IMG/VR virus record: IMGVR_UViG_3300009103_000081
Coordinates: 1 to 37,090 of that record
From: a virus
DNA: 37,090 nucleotides
Direction: 5' to 3' (one strand)
This document shows positions 16,150 to 26,203 of the stretch, piece by piece. A program made the position numbers and the translations under genes. The notes below the pieces were generated by a model. The model did no database searches and was not told where the DNA came from. It saw nothing but the letters and a program-made list of their open reading frames with translations. Position 1 is the stretch's first letter. The number at the start of each line of letters is the position of its first letter.

Positions 16150-19100
16150 ATGGCAACAACAAAAACTAGAATTGGAAATCTGTTCTTCAATTATCAAGGA
16201 GAATATTCAAGTACAAAAACATATTATAAAGACGATGTTGTTATGTACAACAACACAGATTGGATTTGTACAAAGAATTCTGCTACAACGGGAACTGCTC
16301 CAGTAGACAATCAAAGAAGATATGTCAGAATTACTAAAGCTGTTTCAGCTAGTACAGGTTCTAACGCATATAAATGGGATGGTGAAGCTGCTTGGCCTCA
16401 ATCAGAAGTACAATATAAAATTGGTGATACTTTAGTTTTACACCAAGATGGAAACGATTTTGATGATAACAAAATTGCTTTTTCAGATTCATCTACAAAC
16501 AAAAATACAAATTTATACCACAAAGATGTTACCTATTTCTTAAATGGTAAAGCTGTTGGTGCTGGTACGGCAACTAATGAATATTTTAATTCATCAGCTT
16601 TTAACAATGCTACTAAAAGAGAAATTAGAATAGATTTTACAAGTGAAACACCTAAAGAAATTTATATGTTTAACTATGATAATCCAAGTGCCAATTGGGG
16701 TCCTAAAATAGTTGTTGCTGACCATTCAATTTGGAAACCGATTAGACAATCATTTAAATGGAGAGGTGAACACGATAACACAAACGATAGTGGTTCATAT
16801 CAAACTTATTACACAAATGACATAGTAAGAATAGTTGTTCCTTTAGATAACGACTTTTCTGAAACGGTTATGGACCAAGAGCATATTCAATCTGCAAGAG
16901 CTACTTATATTTGTATAAGACAGCACACTTGCGATGGTACAAGTAAGTTTTTACCTTGGGACCAAGAAGTTGATACAGACGACAATAAGTATTGGGAAAG
17001 AATTTCAGAAGAAATGCAATTTGATGATGAGATAGTTGAAGATAGTGGAGCTGTTGCTACAATTACAAACATATCTGCTGCTTCTCCAAGTAGAAAACAA
17101 GGATTTTACTGGTCTGTTAATTCTAAAAACATAACTGCCGCTGCTGAAAACTCAAATGCTGGTAGAACAGGTGGATATAATCCTCCAATGTTTGATGTTG
17201 AAGTAGAAGGTTATCAATCTGCAAAAACTTGGACAATTGAAACAAGTGCTCATTACAAAAGAAAAAAAGGAAAATACAATAATGTAACCCATACTTCTTC
17301 AAGTGGTGGTGGTTCAAACTCCTATTGGGATTTTGAAGTTGATATGGAAGGAAAAGTAATCAAAGCTGTTCTTACGAAGAAAAATCTTGGTGGTGATATG
17401 GGTGGATTAGGATATGCTGTTAACGAAGAATTAACTTTTGCTGATTCAAGTTTCGGTGGAGGTGGTGCTCCAGATGTTGTATTAAAGATTACTGCAATAG
17501 GAACTTGGGGTGCATTAAACATTAATTTAGCCAAAGACGATAGACAAGGAAGACAATACGCACAATGGTATAACGATAATGAAGCACCAGTATTTGGTGG
17601 AGAAAATAACGCTACTAATGACCAATTAGGATTTGATGGACAAATATTTTATTCTTCTTCAAATGTAACCTTTGATGTTGCAAGTACAAGTAAAAAAGCT
17701 AGAGGTTATGCTACAAGATTTACAGGAAACAGATTAGAGTGTATGTCTCTATGTAATACAAATGGTCCAATTGGAGACGATAACAAGTATTACAGATTAC
17801 CTGGACAATTCCAACAAGCTAATTGCGTTAACTGGCCGTGTTTTATTAATGGTCGTGGTGGTATTACAAGTTGGGGTTCAAACTCAAATGGACAAAACGG
17901 AATTAATCAAGGTTCTGTATTAATGGGAGTTGGAATGACTTTCCCATTTACAGATTGGTATAGAAGTACAGATAACGGTGGTAGTGGTGTTCATACTACT
18001 CCTGATGGAGAACCACCTAAAGCACTTCAATTAATATCTGGATATGAAAGTGGTATGGCATTATTTAATAATGGCGAAATATACCATTGGGGTTACGGAG
18101 GTCACGGACAAAGTGGTGACGCTGCTACTTCAAATAGAAGTTATCCAGTAAGATGTGGTGGAACATATCAGGAAGTTTATCTTGCTGCTAACACTTCAAC
18201 ACACACTTTAAAAGATACAAAAATTAAAAGAATATGGGTTACTAATTGGGGCGGAGACAATAACACAAATACACACTCTTGTTATGCGTTAGATACTGAC
18301 GGAGAACTATGGGCGTGGGGTTATAATGGTTATGGTCAATTAGGACAAAACAATACTACAGACTTAAACAGACCAACTAAAATTAACAAGACTTCTTACT
18401 TTAATGGTAATAAGATTCTTGCTTTCTGGACTGCTGGGGCAGGATACGCTTTCTGTTTCGCTTTAGATACTGCTGGAAAATTATATAGTTGGGGTTATAA
18501 TGGATATGGAGTACTTGCTCAAGGTAACACAACAAACTTATCAGTACCAACTGAAATAACTGGTGTAACCTTTGATAATGGTTCTTCAAACGCTGGTACA
18601 ATTAAAAAATTATTAGTTGATTCTCAACAATCATACCAAAGGGTTGCTGTTCTTACAGACAAAGGTAAAATATATTGGTCTGGAAGAAATGAATATGGAT
18701 GGGCGATGATGGGAAATACAACAGATGTTAATACATTTACTCAAATGTCTGGTGGACCTGGAAGCGGAACTAATTCATATTGCGCTAATATGTGGTTTAC
18801 TGGAAATGGAAGATACGCAAGTTTCTGGACTAAAGATAGTACAGGTGCTATAAAATGTTGTGGTTACAATGGTTCTTATGAATTAGGAATTGGAAATAAC
18901 AACAACCAATCAAGTGCTGTTGATCCTAAATGGCAAATTAATGGAACAACAACTGCTGATTTAGAAAATATTAAAGACATTGGTTGTAATAGTGAATATG
19001 GTAACCAATGGTGTTGTAATGTATGGGTATTAACTTACGATGGATTTATGTTTAATACTGGAAGAAATAACCACGGACTTGGATGCCAAGGTTGGTCTTC

Positions 19101-19368
19101 TGACTATACTAACAGACAATCTACAAACAACATAGAAGAAACAGATGACTATTACTTCCAAATGCAAAGAATGCCGAACTATGCACACGGCAGAATCGAA
19201 GATGTAAGAGGAAGAGGTTATTACTCTACAGATGGTAACAGATACCACTTTAGAGAAATTAGAACATTTGATAACAGGTACCTAATGTGGGGTTACGGTG
19301 GAGATTATATGATGGGACAAAATGACTCAAACTACCACTCAATTGCACAACCACCTGTTCTTGGATAA
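16150..19368 (+). CDS. Modular virion protein with C-terminal RCC1-type beta-propeller (1072 residues)
   Basis: The N-terminus (RIGNLFFNYQGEYSSTKTYY then KDDVVMYNNTDWIC) is the module shared with the other large fibre proteins; a second copy lies at about 195-295 (FKWRGEH...YYTNDIV...YICIRQHT). From about residue 574 to the end I count eight RCC1-like repeats. The clearest are LWAWGYNGYGQLGQNNTTDL, LYSWGYNGYGVLAQGNTTNL and IYHWGYGGHGQSGD. RCC1 repeats form beta-propellers that bind proteins or other ligands; here the propeller probably sits at the outer end as a receptor-binding head. No enzyme motif is seen. Trp, Tyr, Gly and Asn are strongly enriched, as expected for a surface-binding propeller. 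Confidence 0.88.
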   Translation: MATTKTRIGNLFFNYQGEYSSTKTYYKDDVVMYNNTDWICTKNSATTGTAPVDNQRRYVRITKAVSASTGSNAYKWDGEAAWPQSEVQYKIGDTLVLHQDGNDFDDNKIAFSDSSTNKNTNLYHKDVTYFLNGKAVGAGTATNEYFNSSAFNNATKREIRIDFTSETPKEIYMFNYDNPSANWGPKIVVADHSIWKPIRQSFKWRGEHDNTNDSGSYQTYYTNDIVRIVVPLDNDFSETVMDQEHIQSARATYICIRQHTCDGTSKFLPWDQEVDTDDNKYWERISEEMQFDDEIVEDSGAVATITNISAASPSRKQGFYWSVNSKNITAAAENSNAGRTGGYNPPMFDVEVEGYQSAKTWTIETSAHYKRKKGKYNNVTHTSSSGGGSNSYWDFEVDMEGKVIKAVLTKKNLGGDMGGLGYAVNEELTFADSSFGGGGAPDVVLKITAIGTWGALNINLAKDDRQGRQYAQWYNDNEAPVFGGENNATNDQLGFDGQIFYSSSNVTFDVASTSKKARGYATRFTGNRLECMSLCNTNGPIGDDNKYYRLPGQFQQANCVNWPCFINGRGGITSWGSNSNGQNGINQGSVLMGVGMTFPFTDWYRSTDNGGSGVHTTPDGEPPKALQLISGYESGMALFNNGEIYHWGYGGHGQSGDAATSNRSYPVRCGGTYQEVYLAANTSTHTLKDTKIKRIWVTNWGGDNNTNTHSCYALDTDGELWAWGYNGYGQLGQNNTTDLNRPTKINKTSYFNGNKILAFWTAGAGYAFCFALDTAGKLYSWGYNGYGVLAQGNTTNLSVPTEITGVTFDNGSSNAGTIKKLLVDSQQSYQRVAVLTDKGKIYWSGRNEYGWAMMGNTTDVNTFTQMSGGPGSGTNSYCANMWFTGNGRYASFWTKDSTGAIKCCGYNGSYELGIGNNNNQSSAVDPKWQINGTTTADLENIKDIGCNSEYGNQWCCNVWVLTYDGFMFNTGRNNHGLGCQGWSSDYTNRQSTNNIEETDDYYFQMQRMPNYAHGRIEDVRGRGYYSTDGNRYHFREIRTFDNRYLMWGYGGDYMMGQNDSNYHSIAQPPVLG

Positions 19369-19374
19369 TAAATA
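19367..19374 (+). promoter_or_regulatory. Probable late promoter AATAAATA (one mismatch)
   Basis: It differs from TATAAATA at the first base only and lies at the expected place, 26 bases before the ATG at 19401, in the 32-base gap between two large genes. Confidence 0.65.
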
Positions 19375-19400
19375 TAATAAGAGGGAAATAGGAAACTAAA

Positions 19401-22400
19401 ATGGCAAAAATAAATCTCGGAAGAATTAAACTACAATTCCAAGGAGAGTACGACACAAACCAGTTATATAGAAGAGACGATATAGTCTACCACAGAAATG
19501 CTATGTGGATTTTGACTAGTGAATATCTTCCAGATGGTTCTAGTGCTTATGCTCCAGGAAGTAAGGTTCAAGGTTACAATGTAAAAGAAAGAACTGGTGG
19601 TAACTGGTCGCAAGATTCAGATTACAACGGTGCTGACGCATTTAAATATACACAATATTGGACTGAAAACGAAAGAAAAGCTGAAAGACAAAGAACTGAT
19701 AGAGACGGAAATCCTATCACTCACAATTCTACTTACGGCTCTAACGAAGAAGGTTCAATGGAAATGAACCATAACCAAATCGATTCACATATGGGTACGA
19801 TTGTTCGCCATCAATCCCACCTTATGGATGAATATGACGCTATGTTCCGAGAGACAGAAGACGATTATTCAGAAATGGATACTTACAATGGTTATGAACA
19901 AACTTATTTTAGATACCACTACAGACCAGCAGACAATACTTTTGATGTTGCTGTTGCTGTTTCTGGTGGTGTTCCAGATTTCAAAATTGACAATAGATTA
20001 GGTTCATCTACTAAAGGAAGACAATTTGCTGGTTACAGAAACTATGAGTTTGTTAGAGAAGGACATAGATATAACTTCATACAACAAAAGAATTCAAACA
20101 AATACTATCCGTTAGGATTTTCTTATACTGCCGATGGTATTCACAATACAGGTGACACAGGTAAATCATTAGGACAAGACCACGATGGTCCTTACTATGT
20201 AAAAGGAACAACTTCAACTGGTGATAGTGGTTTCTTTTCACCTTTATACAAAACTGCTACTGCCGCTAATGCTGAAGATACAAGACGAGGTGGACAAGGT
20301 GTATCACATAAACTAACTTTTAACCAAGACGATGTACCTGGTTATGAAACACAATCAGTTGCTTTACAAGGTTGGTTACACGATGATGGCACACAAAGAA
20401 AAGATACGCAAGTTTCAGTATTAACAGACGCTAGTAATAATACTTACTTACAGGTTACAAATGCTTGGGAAGGAACTACTTCAGGTGGTGCTTCTACAAG
20501 AACAAGAAAAACAATTTACATAAACACAGGTGATTCAACTGAACATCACGCACAAACAGGAACAACATATTCTTATGTTTATATTGATGGTGCATTACAA
20601 GTTGGCTCAAATGTAACCGCTACGGTAACATATAGTAGAGACGATACAACAACTGCTAATAATGGTGCTGGAAGAAAAAGACTTTTAATAAATGGAAAAC
20701 CTGTTTATCAATTAGTTGCTGAAACAAATACTGCAACGGTTGATGGTATATCTGGTGCTTATCAGGCAATAGATAATACTGGTACAGGAACAACTACTGC
20801 TTTAGGTTCATCTCCAACTTCTAACGAAGGTTTGGTTGAACTTTATATGCCAAAACTTACTGATCCAACTGAAAATGCGGAAAGAACTTTCCAAGTTTCT
20901 GTTGCTTCTAGTAAATTTACTATAGATGGTGAAGCGCCAACTGCTAATACGGTTAAATTAGAAGAAGGAAAAACTTATAAGTTTGACCAATCAGATTCTT
21001 TAAACGACACTCACATTATAGGATTTTCAACAACTGCTGATGGTACACACGGCGGTGGGTCTGCATATACAACTGGAGTAACCTCTTATGGAACACCTGG
21101 AAAAGCAGGTGCTCATACGATAATTAAAGTAAGAGCTGGTACTGCTAAACTTTATGTTTATTGTACTGCTCACTCTGGTATGGGTTTTGCAACTGAAACA
21201 TATGATACTTCTGCTAATTTAGGAAAAACATATGCTCCTGCAAACATAACTAAATGGAGAGGATTTGGTAAAAACGGATGGGTTAAATACTACCTAGATG
21301 GATACCAAGTTGATGAACACACTTACATTGAGACATTTTTCAATGGAACTGGAAACAATGATGACCACGAATACAGACAAAAAATGGAAAATGGCAAATG
21401 GAAGGGTGGAAAACAATACAACTTTGAAAACAAAGGTGATAGAACGGTTGAGTTATATGTACCTTATCAAACAACTCAATCTGAAGCAGAAAAAACGGTT
21501 ATATATCCATTCTGTTTAGAACCAACAACTGCTAGTAGAGCTACTACTGGTATGTACAACGATTTAGGTTTCTCAATTGAGAAGTCTTGGAGAGGTCATA
21601 AACATTGGGACAAAATACAATCATCTTTAAGATTTAGAGGTGAATATTCTGTTAATACACAATACAATCACAATGATGTTGTGTCTTACAAACCTTTCAA
21701 AAGAATATCAACTGGTGAGAAATTTTACAGACACGGTACTGGATTATATAGATGTATAAGAGATAACAAAGGTAGACCACCTCAACACGGTTATATGGAA
21801 CCAACAAGGTCTCCTTTAATGACTAAATCTTCGGTTACATCAAACAGACTTACTGGTTATTCTGACCACGAATTTAACAATGAGACAGGTAAGAATTATC
21901 CTGCACATATTCAATCATATCATAATGCTTGGGAATCCTTTGCAGGTATGAACAACCAAGAACAATGTGCTGGTGTTTGGTTCCCGAATAGAGGTCCAAT
22001 AGGTTGGCCTTATAAAGATGGAAGAAGCGAAAGTGCTAACATTTATAGATGTCATATGTACATTGATAAAAATGGTGCTGTATGGTCAATCGGACACGGT
22101 TCAGATAGCCACAATATGGAACAAGGTCGTTCATCTTCATACTTTAGAGAAGTATCTTTTAGATGGAGAGATTTCTACAATTCAGAAAGTAGAAACGAAG
22201 GTGGATATAGTCATAGAGCAGGACCTAAATGGTCTCGTTATGACAGAATGAGAACACCAAGAGCTATCCAAATAGAAATGGGATATAGTTTCACAATGAT
22301 ATTATTTGATAATGGTGAAATCTTCCACGGTGGATATGGTTCACACGGACAACAAGGTACTGGTTATGATGGTGCTCCAGGTATGGCAATGTCACCTGAC

Positions 22401-23489
22401 GGATTAGAAAATGTCCACTTCATTAAAATTAATATGAAGTATCAAAACGAAGATAGTACACATACTCCTTGCGCTTTAACAGACGAAGGCGATGTATATA
22501 CTTGGGGTTATAATGGATATGGAGAGTGTGGTGATGGTAGAACACAAAATAACTACGGACCGAAAAGAATACCTAGAGAATGGTTTAATGACGAGAAAAT
22601 AATTGACATATGTTGCTCTGGTGGAGATAGTACATCTTTCTATGCTAGAACATCGCAAGATAACATTTATGCTTGGGGAAGAAATAACATTGGTCAATTA
22701 GGAGATACAACAACTACAGACAAATACAGACCAATATTAATGACAGGATTTACTGCTTCTGATAATGGTGGTATCGCTGTATGGCAAGCTTGTTCTCACT
22801 CATCTAACTCTTGTTTCCAAATATTAGATGGAAACGGATATATTTGGAGTACAGGTAAAAACGATTATGGTAACTTCTTTGATAACTCAACAACTGATAG
22901 AAGTACTATGACACAGGCAACTGCTTCTCCTGCTGGGGATATAGTTGACTTTTGGGCTTGTAGATGGAACGGATATAAAACATCTTTCGTTAGATTGAAA
23001 AATGGAGAGACTTGGACTGCTGGACACTCTGGAGGTTATTACAATTCAGGTGATGGTGGAACAGGTACAAATACTGCACCTGTACAAGTAGACAAAATTA
23101 ACAATTTGAAAGAAGTTGCAATTTGCAATACTTATTCTGACCACGGAAGAAGTTATTGGTTAACTGATAATGGGGAATTCTTCTGTCAAGGTAGGGATGT
23201 TTATTCATCTATGCCTAATCCAATTGCTGGAGATAACTGGAATGGTGAAGATGGAACATACAAACCATACCACGCTTATGTACCTGCAGGAACAAGAATA
23301 AGAACAATGTGTATTCAAGGTGTTGACCAAAGTACAAACTACTATGGACTACAACCTTGGGTAGGAACTGAAGATGGACAAGCACTACTTTGGGGATATT
23401 CTAGTAATAACAACTTGGGACACCACGCAACTGCTACTTGGTCAAGTACAGGAAGAGCGATGATGTGGCAAGCTGGTAATGGTAGATAA
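19401..23489 (+). CDS. Modular virion protein with cupredoxin-like domain and RCC1-type propeller (1362 residues)
   Basis: The N-terminal shared module (INLGRIKLQFQGEYDTNQLY) is followed by long beta-rich segments. At about 498-600 there is a cupredoxin-like domain: TYKFDQSDSLNDTHIIGFS, a Gly-rich section (DGTHGGGSAYTTGVTSYG), and LYVYCTAHSGMG. H538, C588, H591 and M594 match a type-1 copper ligand set in order, although the spacing after Cys is CX2HX2M. A related, degenerate stretch (YYPLGFSYTADGIHNTGDTG) lies at about 235-255 and lacks the Cys-His-Met end. A second N-terminal-type module is at about 740. From about 894 to the end there are eight RCC1-like repeats (VYTWGYNGYGECGDGRTQNN, IYAWGRNNIGQLGDTTTTDK). 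It is probably a host-binding fibre or tail-tip appendage. Confidence 0.88.
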   Translation: MAKINLGRIKLQFQGEYDTNQLYRRDDIVYHRNAMWILTSEYLPDGSSAYAPGSKVQGYNVKERTGGNWSQDSDYNGADAFKYTQYWTENERKAERQRTDRDGNPITHNSTYGSNEEGSMEMNHNQIDSHMGTIVRHQSHLMDEYDAMFRETEDDYSEMDTYNGYEQTYFRYHYRPADNTFDVAVAVSGGVPDFKIDNRLGSSTKGRQFAGYRNYEFVREGHRYNFIQQKNSNKYYPLGFSYTADGIHNTGDTGKSLGQDHDGPYYVKGTTSTGDSGFFSPLYKTATAANAEDTRRGGQGVSHKLTFNQDDVPGYETQSVALQGWLHDDGTQRKDTQVSVLTDASNNTYLQVTNAWEGTTSGGASTRTRKTIYINTGDSTEHHAQTGTTYSYVYIDGALQVGSNVTATVTYSRDDTTTANNGAGRKRLLINGKPVYQLVAETNTATVDGISGAYQAIDNTGTGTTTALGSSPTSNEGLVELYMPKLTDPTENAERTFQVSVASSKFTIDGEAPTANTVKLEEGKTYKFDQSDSLNDTHIIGFSTTADGTHGGGSAYTTGVTSYGTPGKAGAHTIIKVRAGTAKLYVYCTAHSGMGFATETYDTSANLGKTYAPANITKWRGFGKNGWVKYYLDGYQVDEHTYIETFFNGTGNNDDHEYRQKMENGKWKGGKQYNFENKGDRTVELYVPYQTTQSEAEKTVIYPFCLEPTTASRATTGMYNDLGFSIEKSWRGHKHWDKIQSSLRFRGEYSVNTQYNHNDVVSYKPFKRISTGEKFYRHGTGLYRCIRDNKGRPPQHGYMEPTRSPLMTKSSVTSNRLTGYSDHEFNNETGKNYPAHIQSYHNAWESFAGMNNQEQCAGVWFPNRGPIGWPYKDGRSESANIYRCHMYIDKNGAVWSIGHGSDSHNMEQGRSSSYFREVSFRWRDFYNSESRNEGGYSHRAGPKWSRYDRMRTPRAIQIEMGYSFTMILFDNGEIFHGGYGSHGQQGTGYDGAPGMAMSPDGLENVHFIKINMKYQNEDSTHTPCALTDEGDVYTWGYNGYGECGDGRTQNNYGPKRIPREWFNDEKIIDICCSGGDSTSFYARTSQDNIYAWGRNNIGQLGDTTTTDKYRPILMTGFTASDNGGIAVWQACSHSSNSCFQILDGNGYIWSTGKNDYGNFFDNSTTDRSTMTQATASPAGDIVDFWACRWNGYKTSFVRLKNGETWTAGHSGGYYNSGDGGTGTNTAPVQVDKINNLKEVAICNTYSDHGRSYWLTDNGEFFCQGRDVYSSMPNPIAGDNWNGEDGTYKPYHAYVPAGTRIRTMCIQGVDQSTNYYGLQPWVGTEDGQALLWGYSSNNNLGHHATATWSSTGRAMMWQAGNGR

Positions 23490-23490
23490 T

Positions 23491-23498
23491 TATAAATA
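23491..23498 (+). promoter_or_regulatory. T4-type late promoter TATAAATA
   Basis: Exact octamer directly after the stop of the preceding fibre gene, 34 bases upstream of the ATG at 23533. Confidence 0.85.
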
Positions 23499-23532
23499 GA
23501 AGTATAACAAAAAAGAAAACGGAGAAATAACA

Positions 23533-23922
23533 ATGGCAAAAGTAATATATTCAATGACTGCTGGAATTGGTCAAGGTGATGATTATACTGCTCCTACAGG
23601 AGATACGCCTATTAGTTTAGGAGAAATGGATGGTAAAACATACTTTTCTATAGACGATGGTAATACTACCATTTCAACTAGTGGTGCAAATGATTCTGTA
23701 TATGGAGTATCAGTAGTATCAGACGCTGATGAGAAAACAAAACTAAAAAATTCTAGCTCTTATGTTGAACAAGGTTTAGACGATTTAGACAAAAGTTTTA
23801 TGGAAGGCAAAAAAATGATAGACTTATTATCAGATGTGGCAGATGACACTTCTGCAACTAAAACTGCTATCGCTGACCACAAAACTGCTAAAGCTAACTT
23901 TTTATCAAATTTAGGATTTTAA
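23533..23922 (+). CDS. Unrecognised small protein between propeller genes
   Basis: This 129-residue protein has a beta-type N-terminal half (TPISLGEMDGKTYFSIDDGN) and a helical C-terminal half (YVEQGLDDLDKSFMEGKKMI, then LLSDVADDTSATKTAIADHK). It lies between two propeller genes in the same late unit, with GGAG upstream of the ATG. It could be a chaperone, adaptor or small structural protein for the large proteins beside it. No family is recognised. Confidence 0.75.
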   Translation: MAKVIYSMTAGIGQGDDYTAPTGDTPISLGEMDGKTYFSIDDGNTTISTSGANDSVYGVSVVSDADEKTKLKNSSSYVEQGLDDLDKSFMEGKKMIDLLSDVADDTSATKTAIADHKTAKANFLSNLGF

Positions 23923-23949
23923 TTAATTAAGTATTAAGGAAAGAGTAAT

Positions 23950-26145
23950 ATGGCATTATCAATAACAGATTTTAAAGTTACCTGGAAGGGTGCTTGGAGA
24001 GATAAAGAAAGCTACAACAAAAATGATGTAGTTTACTGGAGAGGTAAATCGTATAGATGTATTGAAGATACACCTATTAATTACACTATCTCGTCTGAAG
24101 CAATGATTAACACAAATTCATACGGTCAATATCAACCGACTATGGTGAAAAGAAGTTATAGACCAGATAACAGAAGATATTGGACATTATTACTTGCTGG
24201 TAACGATAACATTGAAACTTGGCAATATTGGAGACAATATGAAAGAGGAGAAATGGTTAAAGTTGCTGATAAAATTTATCTTTGTTTGCAAAGAACAAGA
24301 TATTGTAATACTTGGGTCGTAGAACACGATGGAAGACCTTCAAAATATTGGGAACTAATTTACATAAACGAAAACAAGTGGTCAAGTAGAAACGAAGTTG
24401 TATCATTTAACAACCGTGCTCCGTTAGGTTGGAGATACAATATGGGTGTTTCACACACAGGTTGCGCTGACCAAACTTACAGAACTTGTACTTTATGTTC
24501 AGATGGTTCTGATATGTGGGTTGGTTCTTCTGATAGTACATCTTCTTCTGGATTAGGAGAAGGTATTGCTGGAAATGACGAACCTGCAAAACATATGTCT
24601 TGTGGTTTCACATTTACAGATTGGATGGCGTCAACAGATAACCAATCTTGGAATATTAATGCAACAGGAAGAATGACTACTCCTGATGGATTAGCACCAA
24701 AAGTTATCCAAGTTGCAAGAAACTATAACAGAACATTTTGGTTATTTAACAATGGTGAAGTATATTCTGCTGGAGAAAATGGCAGATACGAATTAGGAAA
24801 TTCAGAAACAACAGATAGACCTTATGCAGTTAGGGTAACGGCAACCGATACACAGGACTGGCAAGGTAATACAATTGGAAAAACATTTAACCAAACTAGA
24901 ATGGTTAAAGTAGGATTTTCAGACGAGGCACACGATAATGGTTCTGCTTCTTGTTGGGCATTAGGTTCTGACGGAAGTGTATGGGTTTGGGGATACAATA
25001 ACGAAGGTCAACTTGGTTTAGGTAATCCTTCAATTAATAACTCAACAGATACTAGTGGTGGACCAACTTCAACTGCTTTCTATAGTGCCAATGTTCCTAG
25101 ACCAGTAAGATTACCACAATCATATTTTGATGGAAGAAGAATTGTAGATATGTGGTGTTCAGGTTCAGAAGAAGCTTGGTGGCACGCACTTGACGATACA
25201 GGTCAACTATGGGCGTGGGGTGAAAACCAACACGGTGAATTAGGAGTAGGTAACAGAAATGGAACTTACCACTATACAACACCTACAAGAGTTGGAATTA
25301 ACTGGAACAGATACGGCGGATTAAAATTATATAAAACAACTTGGTCAAACGGATCACATCATTCTACACACATTTTAGATGGTGAAGGATATATGTGGTT
25401 TACAGGTTATACAACTTCAGGCGCTTGGCCTATTGGTTCTCCTGGTTATACAGGAACTCACCATATTGGTTCATTTAGAAGAGAAGGTCACTTTATAAAT
25501 GGTGATATTGACTTCTTCTGGTGTGGTGGTGATGAAAACAAATGGTTGTATTTAAGACAAAAATCAACAGGTATGCTATGGGTACACGATGGTAACTATG
25601 GAACTTATGGTGGTCGTGGACAATCAGTAGAAAGTAATGGATACTGGTATGCTTCAGGTGGTCACCCAGGAAGTTTCTTACATATGAAAGGTCCTAAATG
25701 GACGGTTAATGTATGTGATGTAGGTATGAGTAGAGCTGATGGTTCTTATATGTACTCTTTCCCAATGATACTTGATGACGAAGGAATTATATGGGGTGGT
25801 GCTCCATATTCAAACGATGAACACGGTTTAGGTGGAACATCTACTAACGATGACCAATGGACAAATGGTGGTCGTAATGACACGCAAGGTGCTATGGAAG
25901 ACAATGAAATGTTTAGAACAAGAAAAAGAATTGTATTCCAACCTTCAGGTGGTCATAGATGGACTGATTTATTCTATTCAGGAACTGGTTCTTCAAACAT
26001 ACCAAGAGCGCTTAACCAAAGAGGTCAAGTGTATTGGTGTGGATACGATGGTGGATCTTCGGTAACGCAACACTATGATTATTATAGTGAAGGTGCTGAT
26101 AGTAACCAAACACAATACTTCTTCCACTTGGGTCCTAGAGACTAA
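23950..26145 (+). CDS. Modular virion protein with RCC1-type beta-propeller (731 residues)
   Basis: It is the shortest of the three propeller proteins. The N-terminal shared module (FKVTWKGAWRDKESYNKNDV) is followed by a related repeat at about 90-140 (YERGEMVKVADKIYLCLQRT). From about residue 189 to the end there are around eight RCC1-like repeats, the best being VWVWGYNNEGQLGLGNPSIN, LWAWGENQHGELGVGNRNGT and VYSAGENGRYELGNSETTDR. Later repeats are more diverged (MWFTGYTTSGAWPIGS, IIWGGAPYSNDEHGLGG). Since little else is present, it may be close to the minimal form of this fibre type: an anchor plus a propeller head. No separate late promoter is seen before it, so it probably shares that at 23491. 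Confidence 0.88.
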   Translation: MALSITDFKVTWKGAWRDKESYNKNDVVYWRGKSYRCIEDTPINYTISSEAMINTNSYGQYQPTMVKRSYRPDNRRYWTLLLAGNDNIETWQYWRQYERGEMVKVADKIYLCLQRTRYCNTWVVEHDGRPSKYWELIYINENKWSSRNEVVSFNNRAPLGWRYNMGVSHTGCADQTYRTCTLCSDGSDMWVGSSDSTSSSGLGEGIAGNDEPAKHMSCGFTFTDWMASTDNQSWNINATGRMTTPDGLAPKVIQVARNYNRTFWLFNNGEVYSAGENGRYELGNSETTDRPYAVRVTATDTQDWQGNTIGKTFNQTRMVKVGFSDEAHDNGSASCWALGSDGSVWVWGYNNEGQLGLGNPSINNSTDTSGGPTSTAFYSANVPRPVRLPQSYFDGRRIVDMWCSGSEEAWWHALDDTGQLWAWGENQHGELGVGNRNGTYHYTTPTRVGINWNRYGGLKLYKTTWSNGSHHSTHILDGEGYMWFTGYTTSGAWPIGSPGYTGTHHIGSFRREGHFINGDIDFFWCGGDENKWLYLRQKSTGMLWVHDGNYGTYGGRGQSVESNGYWYASGGHPGSFLHMKGPKWTVNVCDVGMSRADGSYMYSFPMILDDEGIIWGGAPYSNDEHGLGGTSTNDDQWTNGGRNDTQGAMEDNEMFRTRKRIVFQPSGGHRWTDLFYSGTGSSNIPRALNQRGQVYWCGYDGGSSVTQHYDYYSEGADSNQTQYFFHLGPRD

Positions 26146-26153
26146 TATAAATA
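26146..26153 (+). promoter_or_regulatory. T4-type late promoter TATAAATA for the bilin cassette
   Basis: Exact octamer just after the stop of the last propeller gene, 50 bases before the ATG at 26204. It would place the heme oxygenase, bilin reductase and ALA synthase genes under late control. Confidence 0.85.
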
Positions 26154-26163
26154 CTATATTATA

Positions 26164-26178
26164 GACCTTTTAAAGGTC
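26164..26178 (+). other. Short hairpin in the leader of the bilin cassette
   Basis: GACCTTTTAAAGGTC can fold as GACCT/AGGTC around a five-base loop, between the late promoter and the first gene. No T-run follows, so it is not a typical terminator; it may stabilise the 5' end of the mRNA. Confidence 0.5.
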
Positions 26179-26203
26179 ACTATATAAAAACTTGGAGTGA
26201 AAA

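Noticed and set aside
19801-20001. Overlapping + strand frame inside the 1362-residue protein
   Set aside because: It has no ribosome site and the product resembles a shifted reading of the real gene.
26164-26178. Hairpin read as a rho-independent terminator for the propeller gene
   Set aside because: It has a short stem and no following T-run, and it lies downstream of the late promoter octamer.
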